A stretch of DNA of 64,000 nucleotides, from NCBI RefSeq assembly GCF_016811105.1, contig NZ_JAFBGM010000001.1:1802126-1866125 (forward strand). The letters run 5' to 3'. Position 1 is the stretch's first letter, and each line of letters begins with the position of its first letter. Under the pieces are notes generated by a model. It ran no database searches and had not been told where the DNA came from. It saw only the letters and a list, made by a program, of their open reading frames with translations. A program made the translations under genes and the position numbers. This DNA is from Aurantibacter crassamenti. Lineage in GTDB: Bacteria; Bacteroidota; Bacteroidia; Flavobacteriales; Flavobacteriaceae. Shown here in pieces: positions 8,434-18,493 of the stretch.

Positions 8434-9867
8434 TTAAAATTCAGCATTTTGAGGTGTTCTCGGAAATGGTATTACATCTCTAATATTGCCCATGCCCGTT
8501 GCAAAAAGAACTAGACGTTCAAATCCAAGTCCGAATCCGCTATGCACTGCAGTTCCAAATTTTCGTAAATCTAGATACCACCAAAGTTCTTCTTCAGGAA
8601 TATTTAAAGCTGCCATTTTTTCTTTCAATACATCTAATCGTTCTTCACGTTGAGATCCACCAACTATTTCGCCAATTCCAGGGAATAGAATATCCATAGC
8701 CCTAACTGTTTCTCCGTCTTCATTCAAGCGCATATAGAAGGCTTTTATTTTAGCAGGATAATCAAAGAGTATTACAGGGCATTTGAAATGTTTTTCAACT
8801 AAGAACCGTTCATGTTCGCTTTGTAAATCAGCACCCCATTCATTAATTGGATATTTAAATTTCTTCTTTTTATTGGGTTTGCTGTTTCTAAGAATTTCAA
8901 TGGCTTCAGTGTAGGTAACACGTTTGAAGTTGTTGTCTACAATGAATTTTAATTTTTCAATTAAAGCCATGTCGCTTCTTTCCGCTTGCGGCTTGGTTTT
9001 TTCTTCGTCTAATAAACGTTTCTCTAAAAAGGCTAAATCATCAGCACAATTTTCAAGAACGTATGAAAGAACTCCTTTTATAAAATCTTCTGCAAGGTCC
9101 ATATTGGCATCTAAATCATGGAAAGCCATTTCGGGCTCAATCATCCAAAATTCAGCCAGATGCCTAGAAGTATTAGAATTTTCTGCTCTAAATGTAGGTC
9201 CGAAGGTATAAACTTTGCCGAGTGCCATTGCATAAGCTTCGGCCTCTAATTGACCTGAGACAGTAAGATTAGTTTCTTTTCCGAAAAAGTCTTCTTTATG
9301 ATTGACTTCTCCATTTTCATCTAAAGGCGGATTCTTTTCGTCTAAAGTAGTTACGCGAAACATTTCTCCTGCCCCTTCAGCATCTGAGCCCGTTATTATT
9401 GGTGCATGAAAATAATAGAATCCGTTATCAGTAAAATATTTATGGACCGCAAAAGCGAGTGCAGAACGTACACGCATAACAGCAGAAAATGTATTCGTTC
9501 GAATTCTTAAATGCGCTTTTTCACGCAAGAATTCCATTGAATGTTTTTTAGGTTGTATAGGGTATGTTTCAGGGTCAGCCGAACCATGAACGAATATATC
9601 GTTTGTTTGAATCTCAACACTTTGACCTCTACCTTGGCTTTCGACTAGCGTTCCTGTAATTTTCAGTGCTGCCCCAGTAGCTATTTGCTTTAAAAGTTCT
9701 TCATCAAATTGCTCAAAATCAACAACACATTGAATATTGTGAATTGTAGAGCCATCATTTAGTGCAATGAAACGATTACTTCTAAAAGTCTTTACCCAGC
9801 CATTTATAGTGACTTCTTGATGTTTTGGTTCTGTAGAAAGTATTTCTTTTATGCTAATCGATTTCAT
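8434..9867 (-). CDS. asnS: Asparaginyl-tRNA synthetase
   Basis: Charges tRNA-Asn with asparagine in the cytoplasm. The 477 residues comprise an N-terminal OB-fold anticodon-binding domain ([20 protein letters not shown]) and a class II catalytic core. Class II motif 2 is visible as [20 protein letters not shown], where the N-T-S segment favours Asn over Asp specificity, and motif 3 as [15 protein letters not shown]. It has its own promoter just upstream and leads the operon with rpoN. Confidence 0.97.
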   Translation of the reverse strand: MKSISIKEILSTEPKHQEVTINGWVKTFRSNRFIALNDGSTIHNIQCVVDFEQFDEELLKQIATGAALKITGTLVESQGRGQSVEIQTNDIFVHGSADPETYPIQPKKHSMEFLREKAHLRIRTNTFSAVMRVRSALAFAVHKYFTDNGFYYFHAPIITGSDAEGAGEMFRVTTLDEKNPPLDENGEVNHKEDFFGKETNLTVSGQLEAEAYAMALGKVYTFGPTFRAENSNTSRHLAEFWMIEPEMAFHDLDANMDLAEDFIKGVLSYVLENCADDLAFLEKRLLDEEKTKPQAERSDMALIEKLKFIVDNNFKRVTYTEAIEILRNSKPNKKKKFKYPINEWGADLQSEHERFLVEKHFKCPVILFDYPAKIKAFYMRLNEDGETVRAMDILFPGIGEIVGGSQREERLDVLKEKMAALNIPEEELWWYLDLRKFGTAVHSGFGLGFERLVLFATGMGNIRDVIPFPRTPQNAEF

Positions 9868-9893
9868 GAAAAAATGCGTCTTGAATTAATTAT

Positions 9894-9926
9894 CAAAGAT
9901 AGCCTTTTGATCAAAAACATACCAAA
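9894..9926 (-). promoter_or_regulatory. Promoter of asnS
   Basis: On the minus strand a -33 TTTG (9923-9926) and a -7 TATCTTTG (9894-9901) are separated by 21 bp, close to the Bacteroidota arrangement. The -7 element ends 26 bp before the asnS ATG. It would drive asnS-rpoN and the small membrane gene. Confidence 0.65.
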
Positions 9927-9947
9927 TGTATGGGTGTTAATGCAGGC

Positions 9948-12341
9948 TTATTCTTCGTCGTCGTGTACGGTCTCTTCTTTTGGTAAGATATTGATTTGAG
10001 GTTTTTTGAAAACTTCTTTGTTTGCAATACTTCTTTCTAGTGATAATAGTAAAGATGGTAGTAAGATTAAATTAGCCAACATAGCAAATAATAATGTTGC
10101 TGATACTAACGAACCTAAAGCAACTGTACCACCAAAATTAGAAATTACGAAAACTGAAAATCCGAAGAATAAAACAATTGAAGTATAAAACATACTCACC
10201 CCAGTTTCTTGCAAAGCCGCATAAACTGATTTTTTAATTCGCCATTGATTTGCAATTAATTCTTGCCTGTATTTGGCGAGAAAGTGAATAGTGTCATCAA
10301 CAGAAATACCAAAAGCTATACTAAACACCAGAATGGTAGATGGTTTTATAGGTACGCCAACAAAACCCATAATGCCTGCAGTCAGTACTAATGGTAATAG
10401 ATTTGGAATTAATGATATAATTATCATTCTAAATGACCGAAATAAATAGGCCATGAATATTGCTATAAGTGCAATTGCTAATGCTAATGAAAGTACGAGG
10501 TTTTTTACTAGATATTTTGTGCCTTTTAAAAAGAGTAGTGCGCCCCCAGTCATATAAACCGAATAACGATCTGCTGGAAATATTTTAGCAATATTTTCAT
10601 TAAGTCTGGCTTCAATGTCTTCCATGCGCTCTGTTTTTACATCGCGCATAAATGTTGTCATTCGTGCAGTTTGCCCAGTACTGTCTACAAAATTTTTCAG
10701 CAGGTTACCATTGCCTTCAGATTTTCGAGCCACATTCATTATGAAATTGTTCTCTTGTGTAGTTGGTAGTTGATAGTATTTAGGAATGCCATTATAAAAG
10801 GCCTGTTTTGAATACTTAACTAAATTAACAACAGAAACGGGTTTTGAGAGTTCTGGAATGTCTTCTATCACTTCTCCTAAGCGGTCAATTCTTTTTAAAG
10901 TTGCCGGCTTCATTATTCCGTTCGGGCGTTTTGAATCGATAACTATTTCAACAGGCATAATTCCATCAAATTCTTTCTCAAAAAAGCGTATGTCTTCAAA
11001 AAACTCAGCGTTTTTAGGCATGTCTTCTATGATGCTTCCAGAAATATCAATTTGATAAATGCCTATAATGCTTAAAACCAATAATACAATTGAAGTAATA
11101 TAGACTTCAATTCGTTTATTACGTACAATATTTTCCATCCAATTAACAAAAGTGTCAATCCATTTTTTATTTAAATGTTTGAGGTGCTTTGTTTTGGGAA
11201 GTGACATGTAGCTGTATACTATCGGAATTATTAATAACGATAGAAGAAAAATGCAAAGTATATTTATAGAGGCTACAACTCCGAATTCAGTAAGCAACTT
11301 GCTATCCGTAATGATAAACGTGGCAAAACCAGAAGCGGTAGTGACATTTGTCATTAAAGTGGCGTTACCAATTTTTGAAATAACACGCTGCAATGAAAGT
11401 GCTTGATTGCCGTGTTTTTTAACCTCTTGCTGGTATTTGTTGATTAGGAAAACGCAATTAGGTATACCAATTACAATAATCAATGGTGGAATCAATGCTG
11501 TTAAAACGGTAATCTCATATTGTAAAAGCCCAAGAATGCCAAAGGCCCACATAACACCTACAATAACCACACTCATTGAAATTAGTGTGGCACGAATACT
11601 TCTGAAGAAGAAAAAGAAAATTAATGATGTTACTATTAGTGCGGCTAAAATAAACTTGCCAATTTCATCAATGATGTTTTGCGAGTTCATGGTGCGTATA
11701 TACGGCATGCCTGATATGTGCACATCAAGCCCTGTTTCATCTTCAAAGTCTTCAATTAAATTGTTTAAGTCTTCTAAAATGAAATCTTTACGAACTGTTG
11801 TATTGATTATGTCTTTGTCTAAATTAGCAACAGTACGTATCGTTCTGGTTTCTTTATTGTAAAGTAAATCTTCATAAAAAGGTAAATCATTGAATAAATG
11901 ATTTGTTATGCTATCAAGTTGAGCCTGTGATTTTATTTCTGAAGTAATGAGGGGTTTCATTACAAAAGCATCTTCTTCCTTTACAAGCTCTTGAAGGTTG
12001 TCAATTGAAATAACAAAATCAATTTCAGGAAATGCCTGAAGCTGTTTGCTTAATTTGTTCCAACGATTAAAATTATCAGGATTAAAAAGTGAGCTATCAT
12101 TTATTCCAAAAACAATGGCATTACCCTCTTCTCCAAATTGATTTAGAAAATTCTTGTATTCGAGATTTACGGGGTGGTCATCGGGTAATAGATTTGCTTG
12201 AGAATTGCTAAAACGCATATTCTCCCATTGTAGTCCTAAAAAGAGCGTTACCGCCCCGATAAGCAAAAGAATTAGAATTCTATTGCGTAGAATAATACGA
12301 GCTGTTTTAGCCCAAAAACCTTGCATTATTTTGGCTGCCAT
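9948..12341 (-). CDS. MMPL/RND-family transporter
   Basis: The 797 residues form two similar halves, each with one helix, a large extracytoplasmic loop and a five-helix block, giving about 12 helices as in RND/MMPL exporters. The second block holds FSIAFGISVDDTIHFLAKYR, whose Asp pair in the membrane is the usual proton-relay signature of the sterol-sensing/MMPL group. There is no adjacent membrane-fusion protein or outer-membrane factor, so it fits the hydrophobe or lipid exporter branch better than drug RND pumps. The substrate is unknown. It has its own -7 element and is preceded by the frr terminator. Confidence 0.88.
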   Translation of the reverse strand: MAAKIMQGFWAKTARIILRNRILILLLIGAVTLFLGLQWENMRFSNSQANLLPDDHPVNLEYKNFLNQFGEEGNAIVFGINDSSLFNPDNFNRWNKLSKQLQAFPEIDFVISIDNLQELVKEEDAFVMKPLITSEIKSQAQLDSITNHLFNDLPFYEDLLYNKETRTIRTVANLDKDIINTTVRKDFILEDLNNLIEDFEDETGLDVHISGMPYIRTMNSQNIIDEIGKFILAALIVTSLIFFFFFRSIRATLISMSVVIVGVMWAFGILGLLQYEITVLTALIPPLIIVIGIPNCVFLINKYQQEVKKHGNQALSLQRVISKIGNATLMTNVTTASGFATFIITDSKLLTEFGVVASINILCIFLLSLLIIPIVYSYMSLPKTKHLKHLNKKWIDTFVNWMENIVRNKRIEVYITSIVLLVLSIIGIYQIDISGSIIEDMPKNAEFFEDIRFFEKEFDGIMPVEIVIDSKRPNGIMKPATLKRIDRLGEVIEDIPELSKPVSVVNLVKYSKQAFYNGIPKYYQLPTTQENNFIMNVARKSEGNGNLLKNFVDSTGQTARMTTFMRDVKTERMEDIEARLNENIAKIFPADRYSVYMTGGALLFLKGTKYLVKNLVLSLALAIALIAIFMAYLFRSFRMIIISLIPNLLPLVLTAGIMGFVGVPIKPSTILVFSIAFGISVDDTIHFLAKYRQELIANQWRIKKSVYAALQETGVSMFYTSIVLFFGFSVFVISNFGGTVALGSLVSATLLFAMLANLILLPSLLLSLERSIANKEVFKKPQINILPKEETVHDDEE

Positions 12342-12361
12342 AAATAAGTAGTTGTCCGTAG

Positions 12362-12369
12362 CAAAGGTA
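12362..12369 (-). promoter_or_regulatory. -7 element TACCTTTG of the MMPL transporter gene
   Basis: An exact TAnnTTTG match on the minus strand, 20 bp upstream of the ATG at 12341 and just after the frr terminator. No clear -33 partner is seen. Confidence 0.5.
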
Positions 12370-12393
12370 AAGAATGGTGCGGAGTGTTCCTAA

Positions 12394-12419
12394 ATAAAAA
12401 AAGCGACCCTGAGGTCGCT
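12394..12419 (-). terminator. Intrinsic terminator after frr
   Basis: On the minus strand AGCGACC-TCAG-GGTCGCT (arms 12413-12419 and 12402-12408) is followed by a T-rich run, 20 bp past the frr stop. It closes the pyrH-frr operon. Confidence 0.88.
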
Positions 12420-12439
12420 CCATTTTCTTAAAAACAATG

Positions 12440-12994
12440 TTATATCTTCATTATCTCAGCCTCTTTAACTACTAAAAAAGCATCAATTTTTTTGGTGTAC
12501 TTATCCGTTAATTCTTGAATGTCAACTTCAGCATTTTTTTGTAAATCTTCTGAAGCGTCAAGGTCACGTATTTCTTTATTTGCGTCTTGTCTCGCTGTAC
12601 GGATACTTACTTTTGCATCTTCAGCTTCGGCTTTAGCTTGCTTCGCTAATTCACGTCTTCGTTCTTCTGTTAATGGCGGTACATTAATTATTACAAAATC
12701 GCCATTGTTCATAGGATTGAAGCCAAGATTGGCATTCATAATTGCTTTCTCTATTTCTTGAAGCATGTTTTTTTCCCATGGTTGAACAGAAATTGTTCTA
12801 CCATCAGGAGTATTTACATTAGCCACTTGAGATAATGGAGTAGGCGAGCCGTAATAATCAACCATAACAGAAGACAACATTGCCGGACTAGCTTTACCTG
12901 CACGTATTTTCATAAATGCTTTTTCTAAATGGGTAATGGCTCCATCCATACTTTCTTTGGTGGCGTCAAGTAAAAATTTTATTTCTTCATTCAT
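12440..12994 (-). CDS. frr: Ribosome recycling factor
   Basis: Splits post-termination ribosomes together with EF-G. The protein has 184 residues from ATG 12994, equal to the family length. An upstream in-frame ATG (13024) would add ten residues and is rejected. Typical segments are IRAGKASPAML, VDYYGSPTPLSQVANV, ISVQPWEKNML and the PPLTEERRRELAKQAK hinge-proximal stretch. It lies 55 bp downstream of pyrH, the widespread pyrH-frr order. Confidence 0.97.
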   Translation of the reverse strand: MNEEIKFLLDATKESMDGAITHLEKAFMKIRAGKASPAMLSSVMVDYYGSPTPLSQVANVNTPDGRTISVQPWEKNMLQEIEKAIMNANLGFNPMNNGDFVIINVPPLTEERRRELAKQAKAEAEDAKVSIRTARQDANKEIRDLDASEDLQKNAEVDIQELTDKYTKKIDAFLVVKEAEIMKI

Positions 12995-13049
12995 AATTAA
13001 AGCGTTATAACAGTAATGTGACATAAATTATGCCAAACCGATAAGAGTT

Positions 13050-13757
13050 TTATATGTTCACCGTTGTACCTATGTTTTCACCTGATACTAGTTTTATCAA
13101 GTTACCTTTTTTATTCATATCAAAAACCACAATAGGTAGTTCGTTTTCTTGGCTCAATGTAAAGGCTGTGGTGTCCATGACTTTAAGTCCTTTTGTGAGA
13201 ACATCTTTAAACGAAATGGTGTCAAATTTAGTTGCAGTTTTATCTTTTTCAGGGTCAGATGAGTAAATACCATCGACTCTAGTGCCTTTCAATATTACAT
13301 CTGCTTCAATTTCAATTGCTCTTAAAACAGCTGCAGAATCTGTTGTGAAATATGGGTTTCCTGTTCCTCCTCCAAAGATAACAACACGTCCTTTTTCTAA
13401 ATGACGCATAGCTCGTCTACGAATAAATGGTTCAGCTACTTCGTTAATTTGAATAGCAGATTGTAATCTGGTTTGTACGCCTGTTTCTTCAAGGGCACTT
13501 TGTAAAGCTAGTCCGTTAATAACAGTGGCAAGCATTCCCATGTGGTCAGCTTGTACGCGATCCATGCCTTGACTTGCGCCAGATAAACCTCTAAAAATAT
13601 TTCCACCACCAATGACAATGGCTATTTCGATGCCCATTCCAACGGCTTCTTTTATTTCTTCAGCGTATTCCGCTATTCTAATGGGGTCGATACCGTATTG
13701 ACGTTCGCCCATTAAGGCTTCACCGCTGAGTTTGAGAAGTATTCTTTTGTATGGCAT
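13050..13757 (-). CDS. pyrH: UMP kinase
   Basis: Phosphorylates UMP to UDP, the first committed step after de novo UMP synthesis. The 235 residues have the amino-acid-kinase fold: [10 protein letters not shown] at the N terminus (phosphate-binding Lys/Ser/Gly), [11 protein letters not shown], the [16 protein letters not shown] helix and a [15 protein letters not shown] active-site loop. It heads the pyrH-frr operon. A -7-type element lies 20 bp upstream. Confidence 0.97.
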   Translation of the reverse strand: MPYKRILLKLSGEALMGERQYGIDPIRIAEYAEEIKEAVGMGIEIAIVIGGGNIFRGLSGASQGMDRVQADHMGMLATVINGLALQSALEETGVQTRLQSAIQINEVAEPFIRRRAMRHLEKGRVVIFGGGTGNPYFTTDSAAVLRAIEIEADVILKGTRVDGIYSSDPEKDKTATKFDTISFKDVLTKGLKVMDTTAFTLSQENELPIVVFDMNKKGNLIKLVSGENIGTTVNI

Positions 13758-13777
13758 TTTGCTTTTTTATTGAAAGA

Positions 13778-13785
13778 CAAAAATA
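13778..13785 (-). promoter_or_regulatory. -7 element TATTTTTG of pyrH
   Basis: A TAnnTTTG match on the minus strand, 20 bp upstream of the pyrH ATG. No -33 element is convincing, and in such AT-rich DNA the match alone is modest evidence. Confidence 0.4.
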
Positions 13786-14055
13786 ATCAAAAAAAGTTAT
13801 GAATAAATTGACTTTTTCATTCGAATGTTGACCCTAATTATTTCTTAAAAAGTAGAACTAGGTGAATTAATTTTAATAATCTTGTGCCCTGTTAATCAAT
13901 CTACTGATTTTGATAATTAGTAGATTTTTAAACTCAGCACTATTTAGTTTAGTAACTGTCTATGGAATTTATGAGCTACTGTTGGCGAAATATTATAGAC
14001 CGGAAATGAGCTAAACAGCCATCATTATAAAATAAATTCAATAAATAATTCATAC
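13786..14055. other. Divergent pyrH / M61 peptidase intergenic region
   Basis: About 270 bp of AT-rich DNA with no gene seen. It contains an inverted repeat with 8-bp arms AATCTACT (13898-13905) and AGTAGATT (13919-13926) followed by a short T-run, so it could be a plus-strand terminator or leader hairpin ahead of the peptidase gene. No clear promoter for the peptidase gene was found. Confidence 0.5.
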
Positions 14056-15927
14056 ATGAAAAAGGTTCCAATTTTAGTTTCTATTATTCTATTACTATAT
14101 GGTTGTGGAGCATCAAAAAGTTTGATAACAGCTGATAAAGCTAGTATTACAACCACAATTGATTTGATTAATGTGGTAGATGATAAAGTAATGGTAACTG
14201 TTGACCCAGGTGTATTTAATAAAGAAACTGTAACATTTTATATACCTAAAACTGTACCTGGCACCTATAGTACTGATAATTATGGTAAATATATTGAAGG
14301 GTTTAAGGCCTTAGATAATAAGGGTAATGAATTGCCATTTACTAAAACCGATGATAATACATGGAATATCACTAACGCTAAGGCGTTTGATAAAGTCACG
14401 TATTTAGTGAATGACACTTATGATACTGAGTCAGAAGTTGGGGAGGCAGTATTCTCGCCAGCTGGAACTAATATCTTGAAAGGGAAAAATTTTATGTTGA
14501 ACCTTCATGGTTTTGTAGGTTATTTTAAAGGATTGCAAGAGGTGCCTTATGAGCTAATTATTAAAAGACCTAGTGATTTGGTATCAACAACATCCTTAAA
14601 AAAGAAGGATGTTGAAGGCGGAACAAACCAATCAGAAACTTTTTTGGCGGCTCGATATTTTGAAGTAATTGATAATCCTATTCTATATGCGAATGCAGAT
14701 ACGCAATCTTTTACAGTGAACGATATCACAGTAACGTTAAGTGTGTATTCTCCCACTGGAGTTTATTCTGCAACCAGCTTAAGACCTCAAATGGAAGAAA
14801 TGGTTCAGGCGCAAAAGACCTTTTTAGGTGAAATAGATGGTACGAAAGAATACAATATTTTACTTTATTTATCAACCTTAGAAGATACAGATGCAAAAGG
14901 TTTTGGTGCACTTGAGCATCATACTTCTACTGTTGTGGTGTTGCCAGAAAAGATGCCAAAGGAAGCTTTAGATGAAGCTATGAAAGATGTGGTCTCTCAT
15001 GAGTTTTTTCATATAGTAACACCGTTGAATGTGCATTCTGAAGAAGTTCAATATTTTGATTTTAATGACCCTAAAATGTCACAACATTTATGGATGTATG
15101 AAGGCACCACAGAATATTTTGCAAATCTTTTTCAGGTACAACAAGGTTTGATTGGCGAAGATGAATTTTACCAACGCATTATGGAAAAGGTAAATAATGC
15201 AAAAGCGTATGATGATACAATGTCTTTTACTGAAATGAGTAAGAACATTTTAGCTGAGCCTTATGAAGATAATTATGCAAACGTCTATGAAAAAGGGGCT
15301 TTAATTAATATGGCACTTGATATTCAATTGCGTGAATTAAGTGGTGGTGAAAAAGGAGTGCTTTGGTTAATGAAAGAATTGTCAAAAAAGTATGGTAATA
15401 ATACTCCTTTTAAAGATGATAAGTTGATTGATGAGATTGTGGATATGACATATCCTGAAATACAGCATTTCTTTAAGACCTACGTGATTGGAACCACTCC
15501 GATTAATTATAATGACTTTTTAGCCAAAGTTGGGTTGACTACAGGTATTAAGGAAAAGCAAACCGGATTTTTTCTAGATGGTGATATTCCATTTATAGAT
15601 GTTGACCCTGCAGATCAAAATAAAATATTCATAAGAAAGGGAATTACTCTAAATAGTTTCTTTGAAAATATTGGTGCACAAGGTGATGATGTTATTAAAA
15701 GTATTAATGATACTCCAATTACACTTGAGGCAATTCGAGCTATAATTGGTCAAAGCTTCACTTGGTCGCCTGAAACTGATGTGAAAATGATTATAGAGCG
15801 TGATGGTGAAGAAATTACATTAGAAGGTAAAGCGGGTGTGGCTACTTTACAGGTAGAGACTATAATACCAATTGAAGGCTTAACCGGTAATGAGTCTGCT
15901 ATTAAAGAGGCTTGGTTGAAGAAATAA
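14056..15927 (+). CDS. M61-family metallopeptidase lipoprotein with PDZ domain
   Basis: A zinc peptidase related to glycyl aminopeptidase, of 623 residues. It starts with a lipoprotein signal (MKKVPILVSIILLLYGC), so it is probably anchored in the envelope. A beta-rich M61 N domain follows at about residues 25-240. The catalytic domain has HEFFH at 315-319 (two His ligands and Glu base) and the third ligand Glu349 in MYEGTTEYF. A C-terminal PDZ-like domain is at about 525-605 (GAQGDDVIKSINDTPI). All catalytic residues are present. It stands alone, with a strong terminator after it. Confidence 0.92.
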   Translation: MKKVPILVSIILLLYGCGASKSLITADKASITTTIDLINVVDDKVMVTVDPGVFNKETVTFYIPKTVPGTYSTDNYGKYIEGFKALDNKGNELPFTKTDDNTWNITNAKAFDKVTYLVNDTYDTESEVGEAVFSPAGTNILKGKNFMLNLHGFVGYFKGLQEVPYELIIKRPSDLVSTTSLKKKDVEGGTNQSETFLAARYFEVIDNPILYANADTQSFTVNDITVTLSVYSPTGVYSATSLRPQMEEMVQAQKTFLGEIDGTKEYNILLYLSTLEDTDAKGFGALEHHTSTVVVLPEKMPKEALDEAMKDVVSHEFFHIVTPLNVHSEEVQYFDFNDPKMSQHLWMYEGTTEYFANLFQVQQGLIGEDEFYQRIMEKVNNAKAYDDTMSFTEMSKNILAEPYEDNYANVYEKGALINMALDIQLRELSGGEKGVLWLMKELSKKYGNNTPFKDDKLIDEIVDMTYPEIQHFFKTYVIGTTPINYNDFLAKVGLTTGIKEKQTGFFLDGDIPFIDVDPADQNKIFIRKGITLNSFFENIGAQGDDVIKSINDTPITLEAIRAIIGQSFTWSPETDVKMIIERDGEEITLEGKAGVATLQVETIIPIEGLTGNESAIKEAWLKK

Positions 15928-15950
15928 TTGTATTACTATTATAAGCATAA

Positions 15951-15979
15951 AAAATGCTGCCATTAGGCAGCATTTTTTA
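15951..15979 (+). terminator. Terminator after the M61 peptidase gene
   Basis: An 11-bp stem (15951-15961 with 15966-15976, core ATGCTGCC/GGCAGCAT) and a T-run. The flanking A and T runs would let it work on both strands. Confidence 0.9.
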
Positions 15980-16028
15980 TGCTTTAAAATCAATAGAAGT
16001 TATTAATTGGTGTGTAAGTTGTAATAAA

Positions 16029-16064
16029 CAAAAAACCGCTAGAGAAATTCTCTAACGGTTTTTT
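16029..16064 (-). terminator. Terminator after tsf
   Basis: A stem of AACCG plus TAGAGA paired with TCTCTA plus CGGTT, with one internal mismatch, is flanked by A and T runs. On the minus strand it lies 19 bp past the tsf stop and ends in T. Confidence 0.85.
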
Positions 16065-16082
16065 AATTCGGTTGAATTGTAG

Positions 16083-17048
16083 TTATCCTACAGTCGCACG
16101 TTTGAAATCTGTAACAGACACATCGCCGTGAGATTTAACGTATTGTTCTACGTTAATCTTCTCATCTTTAATGAAGTTTTGATCCAATAAACATTGTTCT
16201 TGGTCCAAAGTAGTGTTATCTGAAATGAATCTTTCCATTTTACCTGGAAGAATTTTATCCCAAATTTGCTCTGGTTTACCTTCAGCTTTTAATTGTGCTT
16301 TTGCATCTTCTTCAGCTTTAGCAATAACTTCATCAGTTAGTTGTGCCATTGAAATGTATTGTGGTACATTTTTAAGCGTTTTTCCTAAACGACCAAGTTC
16401 TTCGTTATCCTTTTCGATAACTGCTATTCTAGCTTCAGTTTCAGCAGCAACAAATGCTGGATCAAAATCTTTATAAGATAATGTAGTCGCTCCCATTGAA
16501 GCTACTTGCATAGAAACATCTTTTGCTAAAACGTCTGCTGTATCAACTTTAGATGAAAGACCAACAAGAGCAGCAATTTTATTAATATGTACATACGTAC
16601 CTACGAATGGTGCTTCTAGTTTTTCAAAAGCAGTAATTTCTAATTTTTCACCAATAACGCCAGTTTGCTCAACTAATTTATCAGCAACGGTCATTCCTCC
16701 AAAATCAGCAGCTAAAAGTTCTTCTTTAGAGTTGCAGTTTAGAGCTATTTCAGCCAATTGATTAGCAAGAGCAATAAAATTTTCATTCTTACCAACAAAA
16801 TCAGTTTCACAGCCCAAAACGATGGCAACACCAACTGTTTGGTCGGCGTTAACTTTAGAGATAGCAGCACCTTCAGATGAATCTCTGTCAGCTCTTTTTG
16901 CAGCTACTTTTTGTCCCTTCTTACGAAGAACTTCAATTGCTTTGTCAAAATCGCCTTCAGCTTCAACCAAAGCATTTTTGCAATCCATCATTCCAGCTCC
17001 GGTAGCCTTTCTTAATTTATTTACTTCTGCGGCGGTAATTTTTGCCAT
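16083..17048 (-). CDS. tsf: Translation elongation factor Ts
   Basis: Exchanges GDP for GTP on EF-Tu. The 321 residues begin with the UBA-like domain (EVNKLRKATGAGMMDCKNAL), then the core with SEGAAIS, VLGCETDFVGKN and a second ETDF-like subdomain. The length is normal for Bacteroidota, longer than the E. coli form. It follows rpsB with a 58-bp gap holding a hairpin, the conserved rpsB-tsf order. Confidence 0.97.
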   Translation of the reverse strand: MAKITAAEVNKLRKATGAGMMDCKNALVEAEGDFDKAIEVLRKKGQKVAAKRADRDSSEGAAISKVNADQTVGVAIVLGCETDFVGKNENFIALANQLAEIALNCNSKEELLAADFGGMTVADKLVEQTGVIGEKLEITAFEKLEAPFVGTYVHINKIAALVGLSSKVDTADVLAKDVSMQVASMGATTLSYKDFDPAFVAAETEARIAVIEKDNEELGRLGKTLKNVPQYISMAQLTDEVIAKAEEDAKAQLKAEGKPEQIWDKILPGKMERFISDNTTLDQEQCLLDQNFIKDEKINVEQYVKSHGDVSVTDFKRATVG

Positions 17049-17067
17049 AATTTTAAATTTATTGTCA

Positions 17068-17085
17068 TTTCCGCCAAAGCGGAAA
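17068..17085 (-). promoter_or_regulatory. Hairpin in the rpsB-tsf intergenic gap
   Basis: Perfect 7-bp arms TTTCCGC/GCGGAAA around CAAA, with no T-run after them. It sits 19 bp upstream of the tsf ATG, so it may set tsf level relative to rpsB through partial termination, RNA processing or protection. Confidence 0.45.
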
Positions 17086-17106
17086 TCGATATTATATTCT
17101 AATTAA

Positions 17107-18216
17107 TTACTCTTTTCCGCCTTTAGCGTTGTCTTGCCATACTTTCAGCTCATCCCATTTTTCGTCTGCAGCCATTTTAGCTTGCTTAGGCCAAGTAGTT
17201 GGGTCTAAATGTGCCATTCTTGAACTTGCTTCAGTTAAGATTTCTTTCATCTTATCTGCATCAGCATCTGCCATTTTAGCATAAGTGTCAATACCAGCGT
17301 TAACTAGAGCTTCAGCAGCTTTAGGACCAATACCTTCAACTTTTGTCAAGTCATCAGCTTTAGCCTTTGTAGCTTTCTTCTTTGGCTCTTCTTTTTCCGC
17401 TACTGCAGGTTTTGCAGTTTCAGCTTTAGGAGCTTTTTCTTTTTTAACTTCTTTAGCAGGTGCTTTTTCTTCCTTAGATGTTGCTTTTTCTTCTTTAGCA
17501 GGAGCTGCTTCAGTTGTTTTTTCAGATTTGCGTTCAGCTAAACCTTCAGCAACTGCATTAGTTACAGAAGACATAATAATATCAATAGACTTTGATGCAT
17601 CATCATTTGCTGGAATCACGTAATCCACTTCTTTTGGATCACAGTTCGTATCAACCATTGCAAAAATAGGAATGTTCAATTTCTGAGCTTCTTTTACTGC
17701 AATGTGTTCGCGCATTGTATCAACAATGAATAAAGCACCTGGTAAACGAGTCATATCAGAAATAGAACCTAAGTTTTTCTCTAATTTAGCACGTAAACGA
17801 CTTACTTGTAATCTTTCTTTCTTAGAAAGTGTGTTGAAAGTACCGTCTTTTTTCATTCGGTCAATCATCGCCATTTTTTTAACGGCTTTACGAATAGTTA
17901 CGAAGTTAGTCAACATACCACCTGGCCATCTTTCTGTGATGTAAGGCATGTTTACATTTGCAACTTTTTCAGCAACAATGTCTTTCGCTTGTTTTTTTGT
18001 AGCAACAAAAAGAATTTTACGACCAGAAGCTGCAATTTTGGCTAATGCCTCATTTGCTTCGTCTAATTTTGCTGTTGTTTTGTAAAGGTTGATAACGTGA
18101 ATTCCGTTACGCTCCATGTAGATGTAGGGCGCCATGTTCGGGTTCCACTTTCGTGTTAGGTGTCCAAAATGTACACCTGCTTCCAATAAATCTTTTACTT
18201 CGACTTTTTTAGCCAT
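17107..18216 (-). CDS. rpsB: 30S ribosomal protein S2 with helix-hairpin-helix tail
   Basis: The S2 core occupies about residues 1-235 (VKDLLEAGVHFGHLTRKWNP at the N terminus, PGALFIVDTMREHIAV, PIFAMVDTNCDP). ATG 18216 starts the normal N terminus; an in-frame extension to 18294 is rejected. The 369-residue protein is about 120 longer than classical S2. The rest is a Lys/Ala/Glu-rich linker (about 245-295) and a helix-hairpin-helix domain with KVEGIGPKAAEALVNAGI, then a DPTTWPKQAKMAADEKWDEL segment. A similar tail occurs in ActC in this window. The tail may bind RNA or protein on the ribosome (inference). Confidence 0.95.
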   Translation of the reverse strand: MAKKVEVKDLLEAGVHFGHLTRKWNPNMAPYIYMERNGIHVINLYKTTAKLDEANEALAKIAASGRKILFVATKKQAKDIVAEKVANVNMPYITERWPGGMLTNFVTIRKAVKKMAMIDRMKKDGTFNTLSKKERLQVSRLRAKLEKNLGSISDMTRLPGALFIVDTMREHIAVKEAQKLNIPIFAMVDTNCDPKEVDYVIPANDDASKSIDIIMSSVTNAVAEGLAERKSEKTTEAAPAKEEKATSKEEKAPAKEVKKEKAPKAETAKPAVAEKEEPKKKATKAKADDLTKVEGIGPKAAEALVNAGIDTYAKMADADADKMKEILTEASSRMAHLDPTTWPKQAKMAADEKWDELKVWQDNAKGGKE

Positions 18217-18444
18217 TTTTAAAATATAGTTTACGTTCTTTTGAATTAGCAATATTAAAGTGGTACTACCAAAAAATGATAGAGCCTTCAACATTTAGAT
18301 GCTAAACTAATTTACCTTAAAGCTTTTGGTAAGCTATTAAGGAATTTTTAATTGTCTTCGCCGAGACGAAAAACTTTCAATGAACTTGATTAATATTGAA
18401 ATTACCTACCCACGTTGAGAGGCTTTCAATAGATACTTATGTAT

Positions 18445-18482
18445 AAAAAGTACTAAAACCTTGACGTATCAAGGCTTTAGTA
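18445..18482 (-). terminator. Terminator between rpsI and rpsB
   Basis: The stem CCTTGA/TCAAGG is extended by TACTAAA/TTTAGTA across one mismatch, with the loop CGTA. On the minus strand five T follow within the next bases. It begins 12 bp past the rpsI stop and splits rplM-rpsI from rpsB-tsf. The 277-bp gap before rpsB must then hold a promoter, but no exact TAnnTTTG was found in it. Confidence 0.75.
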
Positions 18483-18493
18483 TAAATATTATA

